A DNA stretch of 9,296 bases from Lentisphaerota bacterium (GTDB lineage: Bacteria > Verrucomicrobiota > Lentisphaeria > Oligosphaerales > Oligosphaeraceae): positions 1-9,296 of the forward strand of contig JAAZIZ010000237.1 in NCBI GenBank assembly GCA_012800565.1, read 5' to 3'. Shown here piece after piece: positions 1 to 6,044 of this stretch (position 1 is the first letter of the stretch; the number at the start of each line of letters is the position of its first letter). The position numbers and the translations under genes are program-made. A model generated the notes under the pieces. That model saw nothing but the letters and a program-made list of their open reading frames with translations. It ran no database searches and had not been told where the DNA came from.

Positions 1-55
1 GAAGCCGGCCGCAGCAGATAATGACCGCGGCACAGACTTCCAAAGCTGAACTCAT
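1..55 (-). CDS. Probable Nudix (MutT-like) hydrolase, N-terminal fragment
   Basis: Only the first 18 codons are in the window; the gene continues past the left edge. The ATG at 55-53 overlaps the TGA of pal (54-52) as ATGA, which suggests translational coupling behind pal. The visible peptide begins MSSALEVCAAVIICCGRL. The pattern V-x-A-A-V-I followed by G-R-L resembles the first beta strand of Nudix hydrolases of the MutT/8-oxo-dGTP diphosphatase type. The Nudix box itself lies outside the window, so the family call is an inference from a very short segment. No strong Shine-Dalgarno is visible, only a GGG about ten bases upstream, which also fits coupled reinitiation. An unrelated protein starting with a beta strand cannot be excluded. 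Confidence 0.5.
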   Translation of the reverse strand, partial: MSSALEVCAAVIICCGRL

Positions 56-720
56 TTTTTCGTACCCAGCAGGAACTCCGCCCGCCGGTTCTGCTGATGC
101 TCGCTCTCGGTGGTAGCATTGGCGATCACGGGACGGTCTTCGCCATAGCTGACGGTCATCATGCGATCATCTGCCACGCCCAGAGTCTGCAGGTACTCCC
201 GCACCGACAAGGCCCGGCGCTCAGACAGCCCACGGTTGTACTCGTCACTGCCGCGCTCATCACAATGGCCTTCAATCACCAGCCCGGAAGCAGGAGTTTC
301 CAGCAGTTTCTTGGCCAGTTCCTCCAGCTTATAGCGCTCGCCCGGTGCGACCTCAGCACTGTCGTAGGCAAAATAAACTACTTGATTCCAAGATGTTGCC
401 CCGGACAGGAAATTCTCTCCCGGCAATCCGCCCACCGGCTGATCGGTGCTGGCCCAAGTTGAGCTATCGCCGCCTGCACCGCCCGTGCCGTCTGCAATAC
501 CGGTAACTGGGCCAAACGGCCCAGTCTGGAACGGCCCACTCTCACCTGGAATGAAGCCGTTGTCAGCACCAGGGCCTCTAGTACGGCTGCTTGCTCCAGC
601 CGGAGTATTACGCAAGTCACTCAAATTGATCTTCGGCTTTTTGGTGCAACCTTGGGTCAACAGCAGCGACAATGCCAGGCACAGGCAAAAACCAGTGAGA
701 AGTTTCCGAGACATCAGCAT
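52..720 (-). CDS. pal: Peptidoglycan-associated lipoprotein Pal (OmpA-like)
   Basis: A 222-residue outer-membrane lipoprotein. Pal anchors the outer membrane to peptidoglycan and works with Tol proteins during envelope constriction. Residues 1-24 form a signal peptide (RK, then a Leu-rich core) ending in a lipobox LTQG-C with lipidated Cys25; Thr at -3 is less common than Leu. Residues ~35-105 are a Gly/Pro-rich linker. Residues ~113-220 are an OmpA C-terminal domain: VVYFAYDS, then GHCDERGSDEYN, LSERRA and NRRAEF. It keeps the diaminopimelate-binding Asp154 and the Arg of SERRA; the usual GHTD is GHCD. The frame stays open to 744, but AGGAGG at 727-732 lies inside that extension and sits 6 nt before the ATG at 720, so that start was chosen. 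A second ATG at 714 is 12 nt away. No tolB or tolA lies beside it. It has its own promoter upstream and is followed by an overlapping Nudix-like gene. Confidence 0.93.
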   Translation of the reverse strand: MLMSRKLLTGFCLCLALSLLLTQGCTKKPKINLSDLRNTPAGASSRTRGPGADNGFIPGESGPFQTGPFGPVTGIADGTGGAGGDSSTWASTDQPVGGLPGENFLSGATSWNQVVYFAYDSAEVAPGERYKLEELAKKLLETPASGLVIEGHCDERGSDEYNRGLSERRALSVREYLQTLGVADDRMMTVSYGEDRPVIANATTESEHQQNRRAEFLLGTKK

Positions 721-726
721 CACCAT

Positions 727-732
727 CCTCCT
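727..732 (-). promoter_or_regulatory. Ribosome-binding site of pal that fixes its start
   Basis: A perfect AGGAGG on the minus strand, 6 nt from the ATG at 720-718. It falls inside the longest open frame (which begins at 744), so the first eight codons of that frame are most likely leader rather than protein. Confidence 0.8.
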
Positions 733-742
733 TGAATTAAAC

Positions 743-774
743 ATAGGCGAAAATATGATAAAAAGAACGCCTAT
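743..774 (-). promoter_or_regulatory. Inverted repeat at the pal transcription start/leader
   Basis: Arms of 7 bp, ATAGGCG (743-749) and CGCCTAT (768-774), are separated by 18 bases. They lie between the pal -10 box (777-782) and its Shine-Dalgarno. From the -10 position transcription should start around 769-771, inside the upstream arm, so a full RNA hairpin forms only if the start is slightly earlier. It could therefore be a 5'-terminal mRNA hairpin or a DNA operator covering about +1 to +27. The arms are seen directly; the function is inferred. Confidence 0.35.
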
Positions 775-776
775 AT

Positions 777-804
777 ATTATAATGCCAAACATCGTTATC
801 ACAA
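777..804 (-). promoter_or_regulatory. Sigma70-type promoter of pal
   Basis: On the minus strand there is a -35 TTGTGA (804-799, 4 of 6 matches to TTGACA), a 16-bp spacer and a perfect -10 TATAAT (782-777). This predicts a leader of roughly 50 nt before the pal ATG. The -35 box and the spacer lie within one copy of a tandem repeat. It is the best promoter in the window by eye. Confidence 0.65.
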
Positions 805-826
805 ATGCCAAACATCGTTTATCACA
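782..826. repeat. Tandem 22/23-bp repeat in the pal promoter
   Basis: The unit beginning AATGCCAAACATCGTT occurs twice head to tail (782-803 and 804-826). The copies differ by a single extra T in the second. The pal -35 element and spacer fall in the copy nearer the gene; the second copy places another TTGTGA (827-822) one period upstream. It may be a duplicated regulator site or simple replication slippage. Confidence 0.8.
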
Positions 827-901
827 AGATAAATTTGCAAAAAATTCTCTTTTTCCGGGATTTTTCCAGATTCCGTCCATTTCGTCCGCAAAATGCTGCG
901 A

Positions 902-2932
902 TCACTCCTCCTGTCCGGCTCCCGGCAGCAGTTTTTCAGTGACTATGGTTGCATCCAGCCAGTTGGCGATATTGCCGGCGCCGATATCATTAGGCAGATA
1001 CCAGTTCGACAACCAGCGTTTCAGCGACTCGCTGCCCGCCGCCTCAAACAAGGTCTTGGCGCTGTGCACCGGCAGACCCTTCTCTGAACACAAGCGCCGG
1101 CTTTGCCGCAGGCATGCTTCATAATAACGCGCAGCCCAGGTATCCGGATCAAGATTCTCGCGCCAAGTACTGTGATTCGCATCGTTCTGAGGGAAAACCG
1201 GTCCCGGCAACCAGGCCAGGATTTTGCAGTCCGGCGGCAGTTCAGCCAGCTGCGCGGCGAATGCCTGGAAATCCTCGGCCAGTTCTGCCAGGCGCTCCGC
1301 CATGGCTTCATCAGTGCGCGGCAGACTGCGTTGCCGGAAGAATACATCCGCAAAATTGAAAGAGAAAATCAGCAACTGGGGGGCAAAAGGCGTGACGTCA
1401 CGCGGGAAACGTATACTCCCCAGAATAGTGCTGCAGGACTTGATACCGGAATTCAGCACTGCGACCCGGCCGTAACGGGCCTGCAAGCGGGTCTGCAGTA
1501 ACGCAGGCCAGGCTTTGCTCGGGTCGTCATTTCCGTGCACCATGTCATCACCGACACAGACCACCCGGAACTCCGCTTCCTCCATCTCCTGCAGAGAATC
1601 CTTGCTGACATGCGGAGGCCAGTCCCGGATCAGCATTTCGCTGTTCCAGCGTCCTCCCACGGGGATACGGATGCTGAACTTCTGCTCCCCAGGTATCGGC
1701 TTAGCCTCAGGCGGGCGGATTTCCGCCAGCACCTGGCTGTTGCAGTTGGCGCAAAGGCCAGGTTTGTCAAATGTTCCCAATGCGTGCTGCAGCTGTTCCT
1801 GGGTCGACCAGGAGAAAATCTGGCCGCAGCGCTGACAGGCAATCTCCTGCGGGGCATTGGCACTCAGGAAATCCTGGCAGGACTGGCAGCGGCGCTGGGG
1901 CGGTCGGCGATTAAGCAGCTGATCGCGGAGCTGCTCCTCTGCGCTGTATTTCCAAGTGCGAGTGCAACCTTTCTCCTGACAGGGCATCTCCAGATCACTG
2001 AGTTCTTTCAGGCGTGCTGAACACTGTTCACACATCCTGGACGGCGGACGGCCGCTCTTGTTGCGCAACCGGTACCCAAGCTGCATGCTCCTGGTCCAAA
2101 GCCATTTGTTCTCGCAGCCGCGATTTTTGCAGGCCAGAGAGAGGTCTTTAGCACTGGTAAAGAAAGAATAGCATTCCGCACACATCTTGGAAGGCGTTGC
2201 CGGCTCCTGCCCCTCTGGAGTCCGCAGCAACTCTTCCAGCTGTTCATACGGCGAATAGACCCATTTCCCTTCGCAGCCCTGAATCTTACAGGGTTCTTCC
2301 CGGGGCTCCAGGCCGCGCAGCTTATCCCGGCAGGAATCACACATCCGCGCCGGCGGATGAGACAATTTTTTGCCTGAGCGCAAGTACTCCAGCTGCTGGT
2401 ACCGGTTCCATTGCACCTTGTTCTGGCAGCCGCGAATACGGCAGGGCAACTCCTGGTCATGCAGGCTTTTCAAGGTCTGGAAACACTCCTCGCACAGACG
2501 GGCTGGAGGAGCGGCACCATTGGCCTCGGCCTGCATCCGCCTGGTCCAGACCCAGGTGTTCTTGCAGCCGCGAATGCGGCAGGGGCGCTCAATCTCCTCG
2601 ATCTCCTGCATAGCAGAGTAGCATTTGCTGCAGAAGCGCTTGGGTGGCGTGCCGTCATACCCCTGAACCCTGGACTCCAGCTGCTGGAAACGATTCCAGG
2701 TCCAGACGCCATTGCAGCCTGGTTTGGCGCACGGGACTTCTATGTCGGCCAGTTTCAGAAACAGGCTATAACATTCCTCGCACATCTGCTCCGGCTTCGC
2801 GTTGTGCCCTTGAGCGATATTGTGCATGGTCTGCGCGCCACTGATCTGCAGGAGGTTCTTGCAGCCTTTGATACGGCATTTAACCTCACTGACCGGAAAA
2901 AGTTCGCCAAGATTGCCGAATCCGTCGTTCAA
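902..2932 (-). CDS. Eight-fold zinc-ribbon protein with degenerate SGNH-hydrolase domain
   Basis: A 676-residue, apparently cytoplasmic protein with no signal peptide or membrane segment. Residues 19-397 hold eight tandem units of 46-53 residues. Each has a Cys pair, a W/Y-rich stretch with a QL motif, a Pro-rich turn, and a second pair C-x2-C. The first pair is C-x3-G-C in units 1-7 and C-x2-C in unit 8. Unit 8 (CQRCGQIFSW...CANC) resembles the 'probable zinc-ribbon' family zf-trcl. Residues ~456-670 look like an SGNH/GDSL-esterase fold (VVCVGDDMVHG, then NSGIKSC), but the nucleophile position of GDS reads Asp, GxND reads FNFAD, and no terminal DxxH is visible, so catalysis is doubtful. The start is a TTG at 2932 preceded by AGGAG with 8-nt spacing. 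The frame is open to 3136, but that extension overlaps the neighbouring gene and looks non-coding. Function unknown; a binding or scaffold role is inferred. Confidence 0.82.
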   Translation of the reverse strand: MNDGFGNLGELFPVSEVKCRIKGCKNLLQISGAQTMHNIAQGHNAKPEQMCEECYSLFLKLADIEVPCAKPGCNGVWTWNRFQQLESRVQGYDGTPPKRFCSKCYSAMQEIEEIERPCRIRGCKNTWVWTRRMQAEANGAAPPARLCEECFQTLKSLHDQELPCRIRGCQNKVQWNRYQQLEYLRSGKKLSHPPARMCDSCRDKLRGLEPREEPCKIQGCEGKWVYSPYEQLEELLRTPEGQEPATPSKMCAECYSFFTSAKDLSLACKNRGCENKWLWTRSMQLGYRLRNKSGRPPSRMCEQCSARLKELSDLEMPCQEKGCTRTWKYSAEEQLRDQLLNRRPPQRRCQSCQDFLSANAPQEIACQRCGQIFSWSTQEQLQHALGTFDKPGLCANCNSQVLAEIRPPEAKPIPGEQKFSIRIPVGGRWNSEMLIRDWPPHVSKDSLQEMEEAEFRVVCVGDDMVHGNDDPSKAWPALLQTRLQARYGRVAVLNSGIKSCSTILGSIRFPRDVTPFAPQLLIFSFNFADVFFRQRSLPRTDEAMAERLAELAEDFQAFAAQLAELPPDCKILAWLPGPVFPQNDANHSTWRENLDPDTWAARYYEACLRQSRRLCSEKGLPVHSAKTLFEAAGSESLKRWLSNWYLPNDIGAGNIANWLDATIVTEKLLPGAGQEE
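1742..2878 (-). repeat. Array of eight zinc-ribbon coding repeats
   Basis: Coding repeats inside the gene above. First Cys pairs fall at protein residues 19/24, 68/73, 118/123, 164/169, 215/220, 268/273, 318/323 and 366/369. Second pairs are at 51/54, 101/104, 147/150, 198/201, 251/254, 301/304, 349/352 and 394/397. The spacing from unit to unit is 46-53 residues. DNA identity is still visible in places: 2426-2446 and 2564-2584 match in 20 of 21 bases, both encoding PCRIRGC. This points to growth by duplication of some units. Confidence 0.85.
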
Positions 2933-2983
2933 AACTATATCTCCTGAAGAAATCCCTAAGTGCACAGGATGAACACAGTAACG

Positions 2984-3011
2984 AAAATAACTCCTGATTG
3001 GCGGTTTGCAA
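2984..3011 (-). promoter_or_regulatory. Possible promoter of the zinc-ribbon gene
   Basis: On the minus strand TTGCAA (3011-3006), a 16-bp spacer and TATTTT (2989-2984) each match the sigma70 consensus at 4 of 6 positions. They lie in the 109-bp gap between the TIM-barrel gene and the TTG start at 2932, giving a leader of about 45 nt. The match is modest, and the gene could also be reached by read-through from metG. Confidence 0.3.
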
Positions 3012-3041
3012 ACGGCGCCGGAAAATTTTCCTGAAAAAGCC

Positions 3042-3854
3042 TCAAATTGCAGAGCCTGCAGTCGCCGTCTCCATCCACACAGTGCGGAATTTCTCCCAGG
3101 CTGGGCGCTGCCAGTCGCCGGCCTCACTCTCGGCATGCCTGAGATTGGGGCATTTCTTCAGTGCCTGCACCAGTTCAGTCCAGGGGATATTCCCCTGCCC
3201 CGGCGGGTTGTGGTCATCATCAGTACCGTAGTTGTCATGGAGATGACAGGTGACCAGCTGGTCAGACAGCAGCTGCACCATCCCGACCGCACCCAGGGGC
3301 GAATAACTGTTGGCGTGCCCTGAATCGAAGCATATCCCCAGGTTCGCATGCCGGTATTCCGCCACCAGTGAGGACAAGTACCGCAAATCATCCAGGCTCT
3401 CGTGCCCGTTTTCCAAAGCCAGGACAATTCCTGTCTCAGCAGCAACCGGCAGCAACGTATCCAGGCTGCGGCGGATGGCGGCCCATTGTTCCGGGGTGGT
3501 CTTCTGTTCAGCGATACCGGGATGGACGGTATAAGTGTTCACCCCCAGGGGTGCCAGTGCCCGCAGAAACGCAGTATGCTGCGCCAGCATCTGCCGGTGC
3601 TGTTCCGGGTCCAGACAGGACATATCCAGTCCTTTGCCCCACAAGGCGTGCGCGGCCGGAGTCTGCAGTCCCAGAGCCTGGATTTTATCGGCGATGGCTT
3701 GCATCACTCCCGGGCGCTGCTGTTCCCATTCGCCCCAGCAGGGCGTAAAAACCAGGTGTGAGACGCCCCAGCTGGCCAGCTCGCGGAGCACAGCCTCAAT
3801 CTCAGGCTCAGGAATAAGCTTCCAGTTGACAAAATAGACCAGCGCATCCAACAT
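3042..3854 (-). CDS. Sugar-phosphate isomerase/epimerase-like TIM barrel
   Basis: A 270-residue soluble protein of the xylose-isomerase-like / AP-endonuclease-2 superfamily, which isomerises or epimerises sugars, or related small molecules, at a divalent metal. Features along the barrel: first strand ALVYFVNW, HALWG (His69), VHPG (His111), LALENGHE (Glu148), ICFDSGHANS (Asp177, His180), CHLHDN (His204, His206, Asp207), GQGNIPW, and a late HAESE (Glu242/Glu244). This is the expected Glu-Asp-His-His-Glu metal set. The length is typical. The frame is open up to a TTG at 3887 that overlaps the metG stop. The ATG at 3854 was preferred because GGGGGTGG lies just upstream and the protein then begins at strand 1. 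It lies 29 nt behind metG on the same strand, so co-transcription is likely. The substrate cannot be read from sequence; hydroxypyruvate- or tagatose-epimerase-like enzymes are possible. Confidence 0.85.
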   Translation of the reverse strand: MLDALVYFVNWKLIPEPEIEAVLRELASWGVSHLVFTPCWGEWEQQRPGVMQAIADKIQALGLQTPAAHALWGKGLDMSCLDPEQHRQMLAQHTAFLRALAPLGVNTYTVHPGIAEQKTTPEQWAAIRRSLDTLLPVAAETGIVLALENGHESLDDLRYLSSLVAEYRHANLGICFDSGHANSYSPLGAVGMVQLLSDQLVTCHLHDNYGTDDDHNPPGQGNIPWTELVQALKKCPNLRHAESEAGDWQRPAWEKFRTVWMETATAGSAI

Positions 3855-3883
3855 TTTCCACCCCCGGCTGACCAACCTCAGAC

Positions 3884-5902
3884 TCAACCCACACTGGCGC
3901 CGGAAGCAATCGAGCCGTCAGTAGTGATCAGGCGCAGTTGATCGCCATGCTTGGCGGCCAACAGCATCCCGCAGGAGCGCAGGCCGCGCAACTCCCGGGG
4001 CTGAAGATTGGCCACAATCACAATCGTCCGGCCCGGCAATTCCTCCGGAGTATAAAATTGGGCAATCCCGGCCACGATCTGACGCGTCTCCTGGCCGACC
4101 TGCAGCTGCAGCCGCAGCAGTCGGTCCGCACCCTCGACGCGTTCCGCGGCAAGGATTTCGGCGGTGCGCAACTCAATCCGGCTGAAGTCAGCAATCGTGA
4201 TTAAATTCGCGCCTTCCTCAGTCGCTGGTGCCGCCGGTGCCGCTTTGGGGGCGGGGGCAGGTTTTTTACGGCCGCAGACCGGTGCAGCCTGCGGGGCAGC
4301 AACCGGGATGCGCGGGAACAGCGGCGTCGGCAGTGACAATATAGCCGCGCCGTCCGGCAGCATATTCCAGCTGCTGAGCTTGTGCATCACCGGCTCGGCA
4401 TTTTCTTCTGCCATTCCCAAGGTCAGGCGCAACGTGCGCATTTTGCCGGGCATCGTCGGGTACAGCAGACCGGAGACCACCCGCAGGCACTCCGCAGTAT
4501 TGCGCAGCACAATGGCCAGGCGTTCCAGCTGGCCTTCTTTGGCCAGCTGCCAGGGTTTGTTGGCATCGAAATAGCGGTTTCCTTCCCGCACTGCCGCAAT
4601 CACCTCGGCAATGCCGCGGTCGAGCTGCATTTTCTCAATCCCCTCGGTCATGCCCCGCACCGCCTGCTGGCAGGCCGCCAGCAGCTGCTCCTCCGCCGGC
4701 CCCGGGGCAGTCGCCGCCGGCAGAATGCCGCCGCAATGGCCATGCAGCATCTTCACCGTCCGGCTGACCAGATTGCCCAGGTCGTTGGCCAGTTCCGCAT
4801 TGAAGCGGTTCACGAAAGCTTCTTCCGAGAATTCCGCGTCATGGCCCATACTCATCGCGGCCATCAGAAAATAGCGCAAGGCATCCACGCCATATTGGTC
4901 AGCCATGGCCATCGGATTGACCGACGGGGCTTTGGCCGGCGCCGCATCTGCCGGTGCCGAGGCATCTTTTGCTGCGGCAGCGGCCAGTTTGCTTTTGCTG
5001 ACTTTTTCGCCGTCAAGCAGCCACCAGCCGTGGGCATAGACCGTCCGGGGCAGTTCCAGCCCCATGGCCATCAGCATAGTCGGCCAATAAACCGTATGAG
5101 TAGTAAGGATATCCTTGCCAATCAGATGGTAAGATGCCGGCCACCAGCGTGCGAATTGCTCCTGATCAGACTTGTAGCCGACCGCACTGATATAATTCAC
5201 CAGGGCATCAAACCAGACATAAGTCACATAATCTGGGTCGAAAGGCAGGTCAATGCCCCAGGCCAGACGCGCTTTCGGGCGGCTGATGCACAAATCACCC
5301 AAGGGTTGCTTTTGCAGGAATCCCAAGGTTTCCTGGCGCCGGAACGACGGCTGGATAAACTCCGGATTCTGTTCAATATATTCTATCAGCCGCTGCTGAT
5401 ACTTACCCATCCGGAAGAAATAATTCTTCTCCACCAGGCGTTCCACTCCGCGCCGGCAGTCGGGGCAGCAACCGTCTATCAGGTCTTTCTCGGTAAAAAA
5501 ACGTTCGCACGGCACACAGTACCAGCCTTCATAATTGGCAGCATAGATTTCCCCCCGGGCATATAAATCCTGCAGGATGGCCTGGACAATCCGCTCGTGC
5601 CGCGGCTCGGTGGTCCGGATAAAGTCGTCATGGGTAATGCCCAGTTTCTGCCAGAGTTCCTGAAAACGCACTACCGTACGGTCACAATGCTCCTGCGGGG
5701 TGACGCCATTTTTCTGTGCCGCCTGCTGCACTTTCAGGCCGTGCTCATCGGTACCGGTCAGAAAATGCACCGGTTGTCCCAGGAGCCGATGTCCACGGGC
5801 CAGCACATCTGCCAGAATCGTGGTATAGGCATGGCCGATATGCGGTTTGTCATTAACATAATATATCGGCGTGGTGACATAAAAAGTCTTTGCTTTACTC
5901 AT
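3884..5902 (-). CDS. metG: Methionyl-tRNA synthetase
   Basis: A 672-residue class I synthetase that charges tRNA-Met in the cytoplasm. Seen in order: N-terminal YVTTPIYYVNDKPHIGHAY (HIGH at 21-24), the TDEHG motif, a zinc knuckle C129-x2-C132 ... C146-x2-C149 in the connective domain, YVWFDALVNYISA, KVSKS (the KMSKS loop) at 300-304, and the helical anticodon-binding domain to ~525. A Pro/Ala/Lys linker (~531-565) leads to a C-terminal EMAP-II/Trbp111-type tRNA-binding domain (~568-672). Odd: KVSKS is followed by about 23 Ala-rich residues before VNPMAMADQYGVDALRYF, where relatives usually have about four. The ATG at 5902 is preceded by GGAGAG about 9 nt upstream. The gene upstream ends at a strong terminator, so metG probably starts its own transcript with the TIM-barrel gene downstream, but no convincing promoter was found. 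Confidence 0.97.
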   Translation of the reverse strand: MSKAKTFYVTTPIYYVNDKPHIGHAYTTILADVLARGHRLLGQPVHFLTGTDEHGLKVQQAAQKNGVTPQEHCDRTVVRFQELWQKLGITHDDFIRTTEPRHERIVQAILQDLYARGEIYAANYEGWYCVPCERFFTEKDLIDGCCPDCRRGVERLVEKNYFFRMGKYQQRLIEYIEQNPEFIQPSFRRQETLGFLQKQPLGDLCISRPKARLAWGIDLPFDPDYVTYVWFDALVNYISAVGYKSDQEQFARWWPASYHLIGKDILTTHTVYWPTMLMAMGLELPRTVYAHGWWLLDGEKVSKSKLAAAAAKDASAPADAAPAKAPSVNPMAMADQYGVDALRYFLMAAMSMGHDAEFSEEAFVNRFNAELANDLGNLVSRTVKMLHGHCGGILPAATAPGPAEEQLLAACQQAVRGMTEGIEKMQLDRGIAEVIAAVREGNRYFDANKPWQLAKEGQLERLAIVLRNTAECLRVVSGLLYPTMPGKMRTLRLTLGMAEENAEPVMHKLSSWNMLPDGAAILSLPTPLFPRIPVAAPQAAPVCGRKKPAPAPKAAPAAPATEEGANLITIADFSRIELRTAEILAAERVEGADRLLRLQLQVGQETRQIVAGIAQFYTPEELPGRTIVIVANLQPRELRGLRSCGMLLAAKHGDQLRLITTDGSIASGASVG

Positions 5903-5993
5903 ACTGATAATCTCTCCGCCATTAGTGCCAGGCCAGTGCGCTCTCCTGCCGGGACCCGGCCTTCAGTTGTCAAAAACTCTCCTCAGTGATATC

Positions 5994-6024
5994 AAAAAAG
6001 CGGCAGACGCGTATAGTCTGCCGC
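5994..6024 (-). terminator. Rho-independent terminator after the ABC permease
   Basis: On the minus strand a perfect 9-bp stem (GCGGCAGAC / GTCTGCCGC, 6024-6016 with 6008-6000) closes a 7-nt loop and is followed at once by six T (5999-5994). It lies 20 bases past the permease stop and ends the lipoprotein-permease transcript before metG. Confidence 0.92.
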
Positions 6025-6044
6025 TGCCAATTCTGCCGTCCGGC

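Noticed and set aside
745..901. AT-rich hairpins (for example A/T arms near 835-880) as terminator of the zinc-ribbon gene
   Set aside because: The stems are only A-T pairs or very short, so I cannot claim an intrinsic terminator.
3020..3031. Perfect palindrome GGAAAATTTTCC after the TIM-barrel gene
   Set aside because: It has no loop and no GC-rich stem, so it is not a terminator; a 12-bp A/T-rich palindrome alone is weak evidence for an operator.
2933..3136. Upstream extension of the zinc-ribbon gene to an ATG at 3136
   Set aside because: The extension overlaps the end of the TIM-barrel gene and reads as low-quality Arg/Pro-rich sequence; the TTG at 2932 has an AGGAG at proper spacing.
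4382..5566. A 394-codon open frame on the plus strand opposite metG
   Set aside because: It is antisense to a certain metG. Its composition (rich in His, Arg, Gln, Pro) is typical of a shadow frame in GC-rich DNA, and it has no recognisable domain.
5900..5924. Seven-codon upstream frame (ATGGCGGAG...) ending in ATGA overlap with the metG start
   Set aside because: Its ATG lacks a ribosome-binding site at useful spacing, and the peptide shows no attenuation feature; probably chance.
5948..5960. 13-bp palindrome GCCGGGACCCGGC before metG
   Set aside because: A one-base centre cannot form an RNA loop, there is no T run, and GC-rich palindromes of this size occur by chance.
5968..5973. TTGACA on the minus strand upstream of metG as a promoter
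   Set aside because: A consensus -35, but the 16-18 bp downstream positions read GC-rich hexamers such as GGCAGG, so there is no usable -10.
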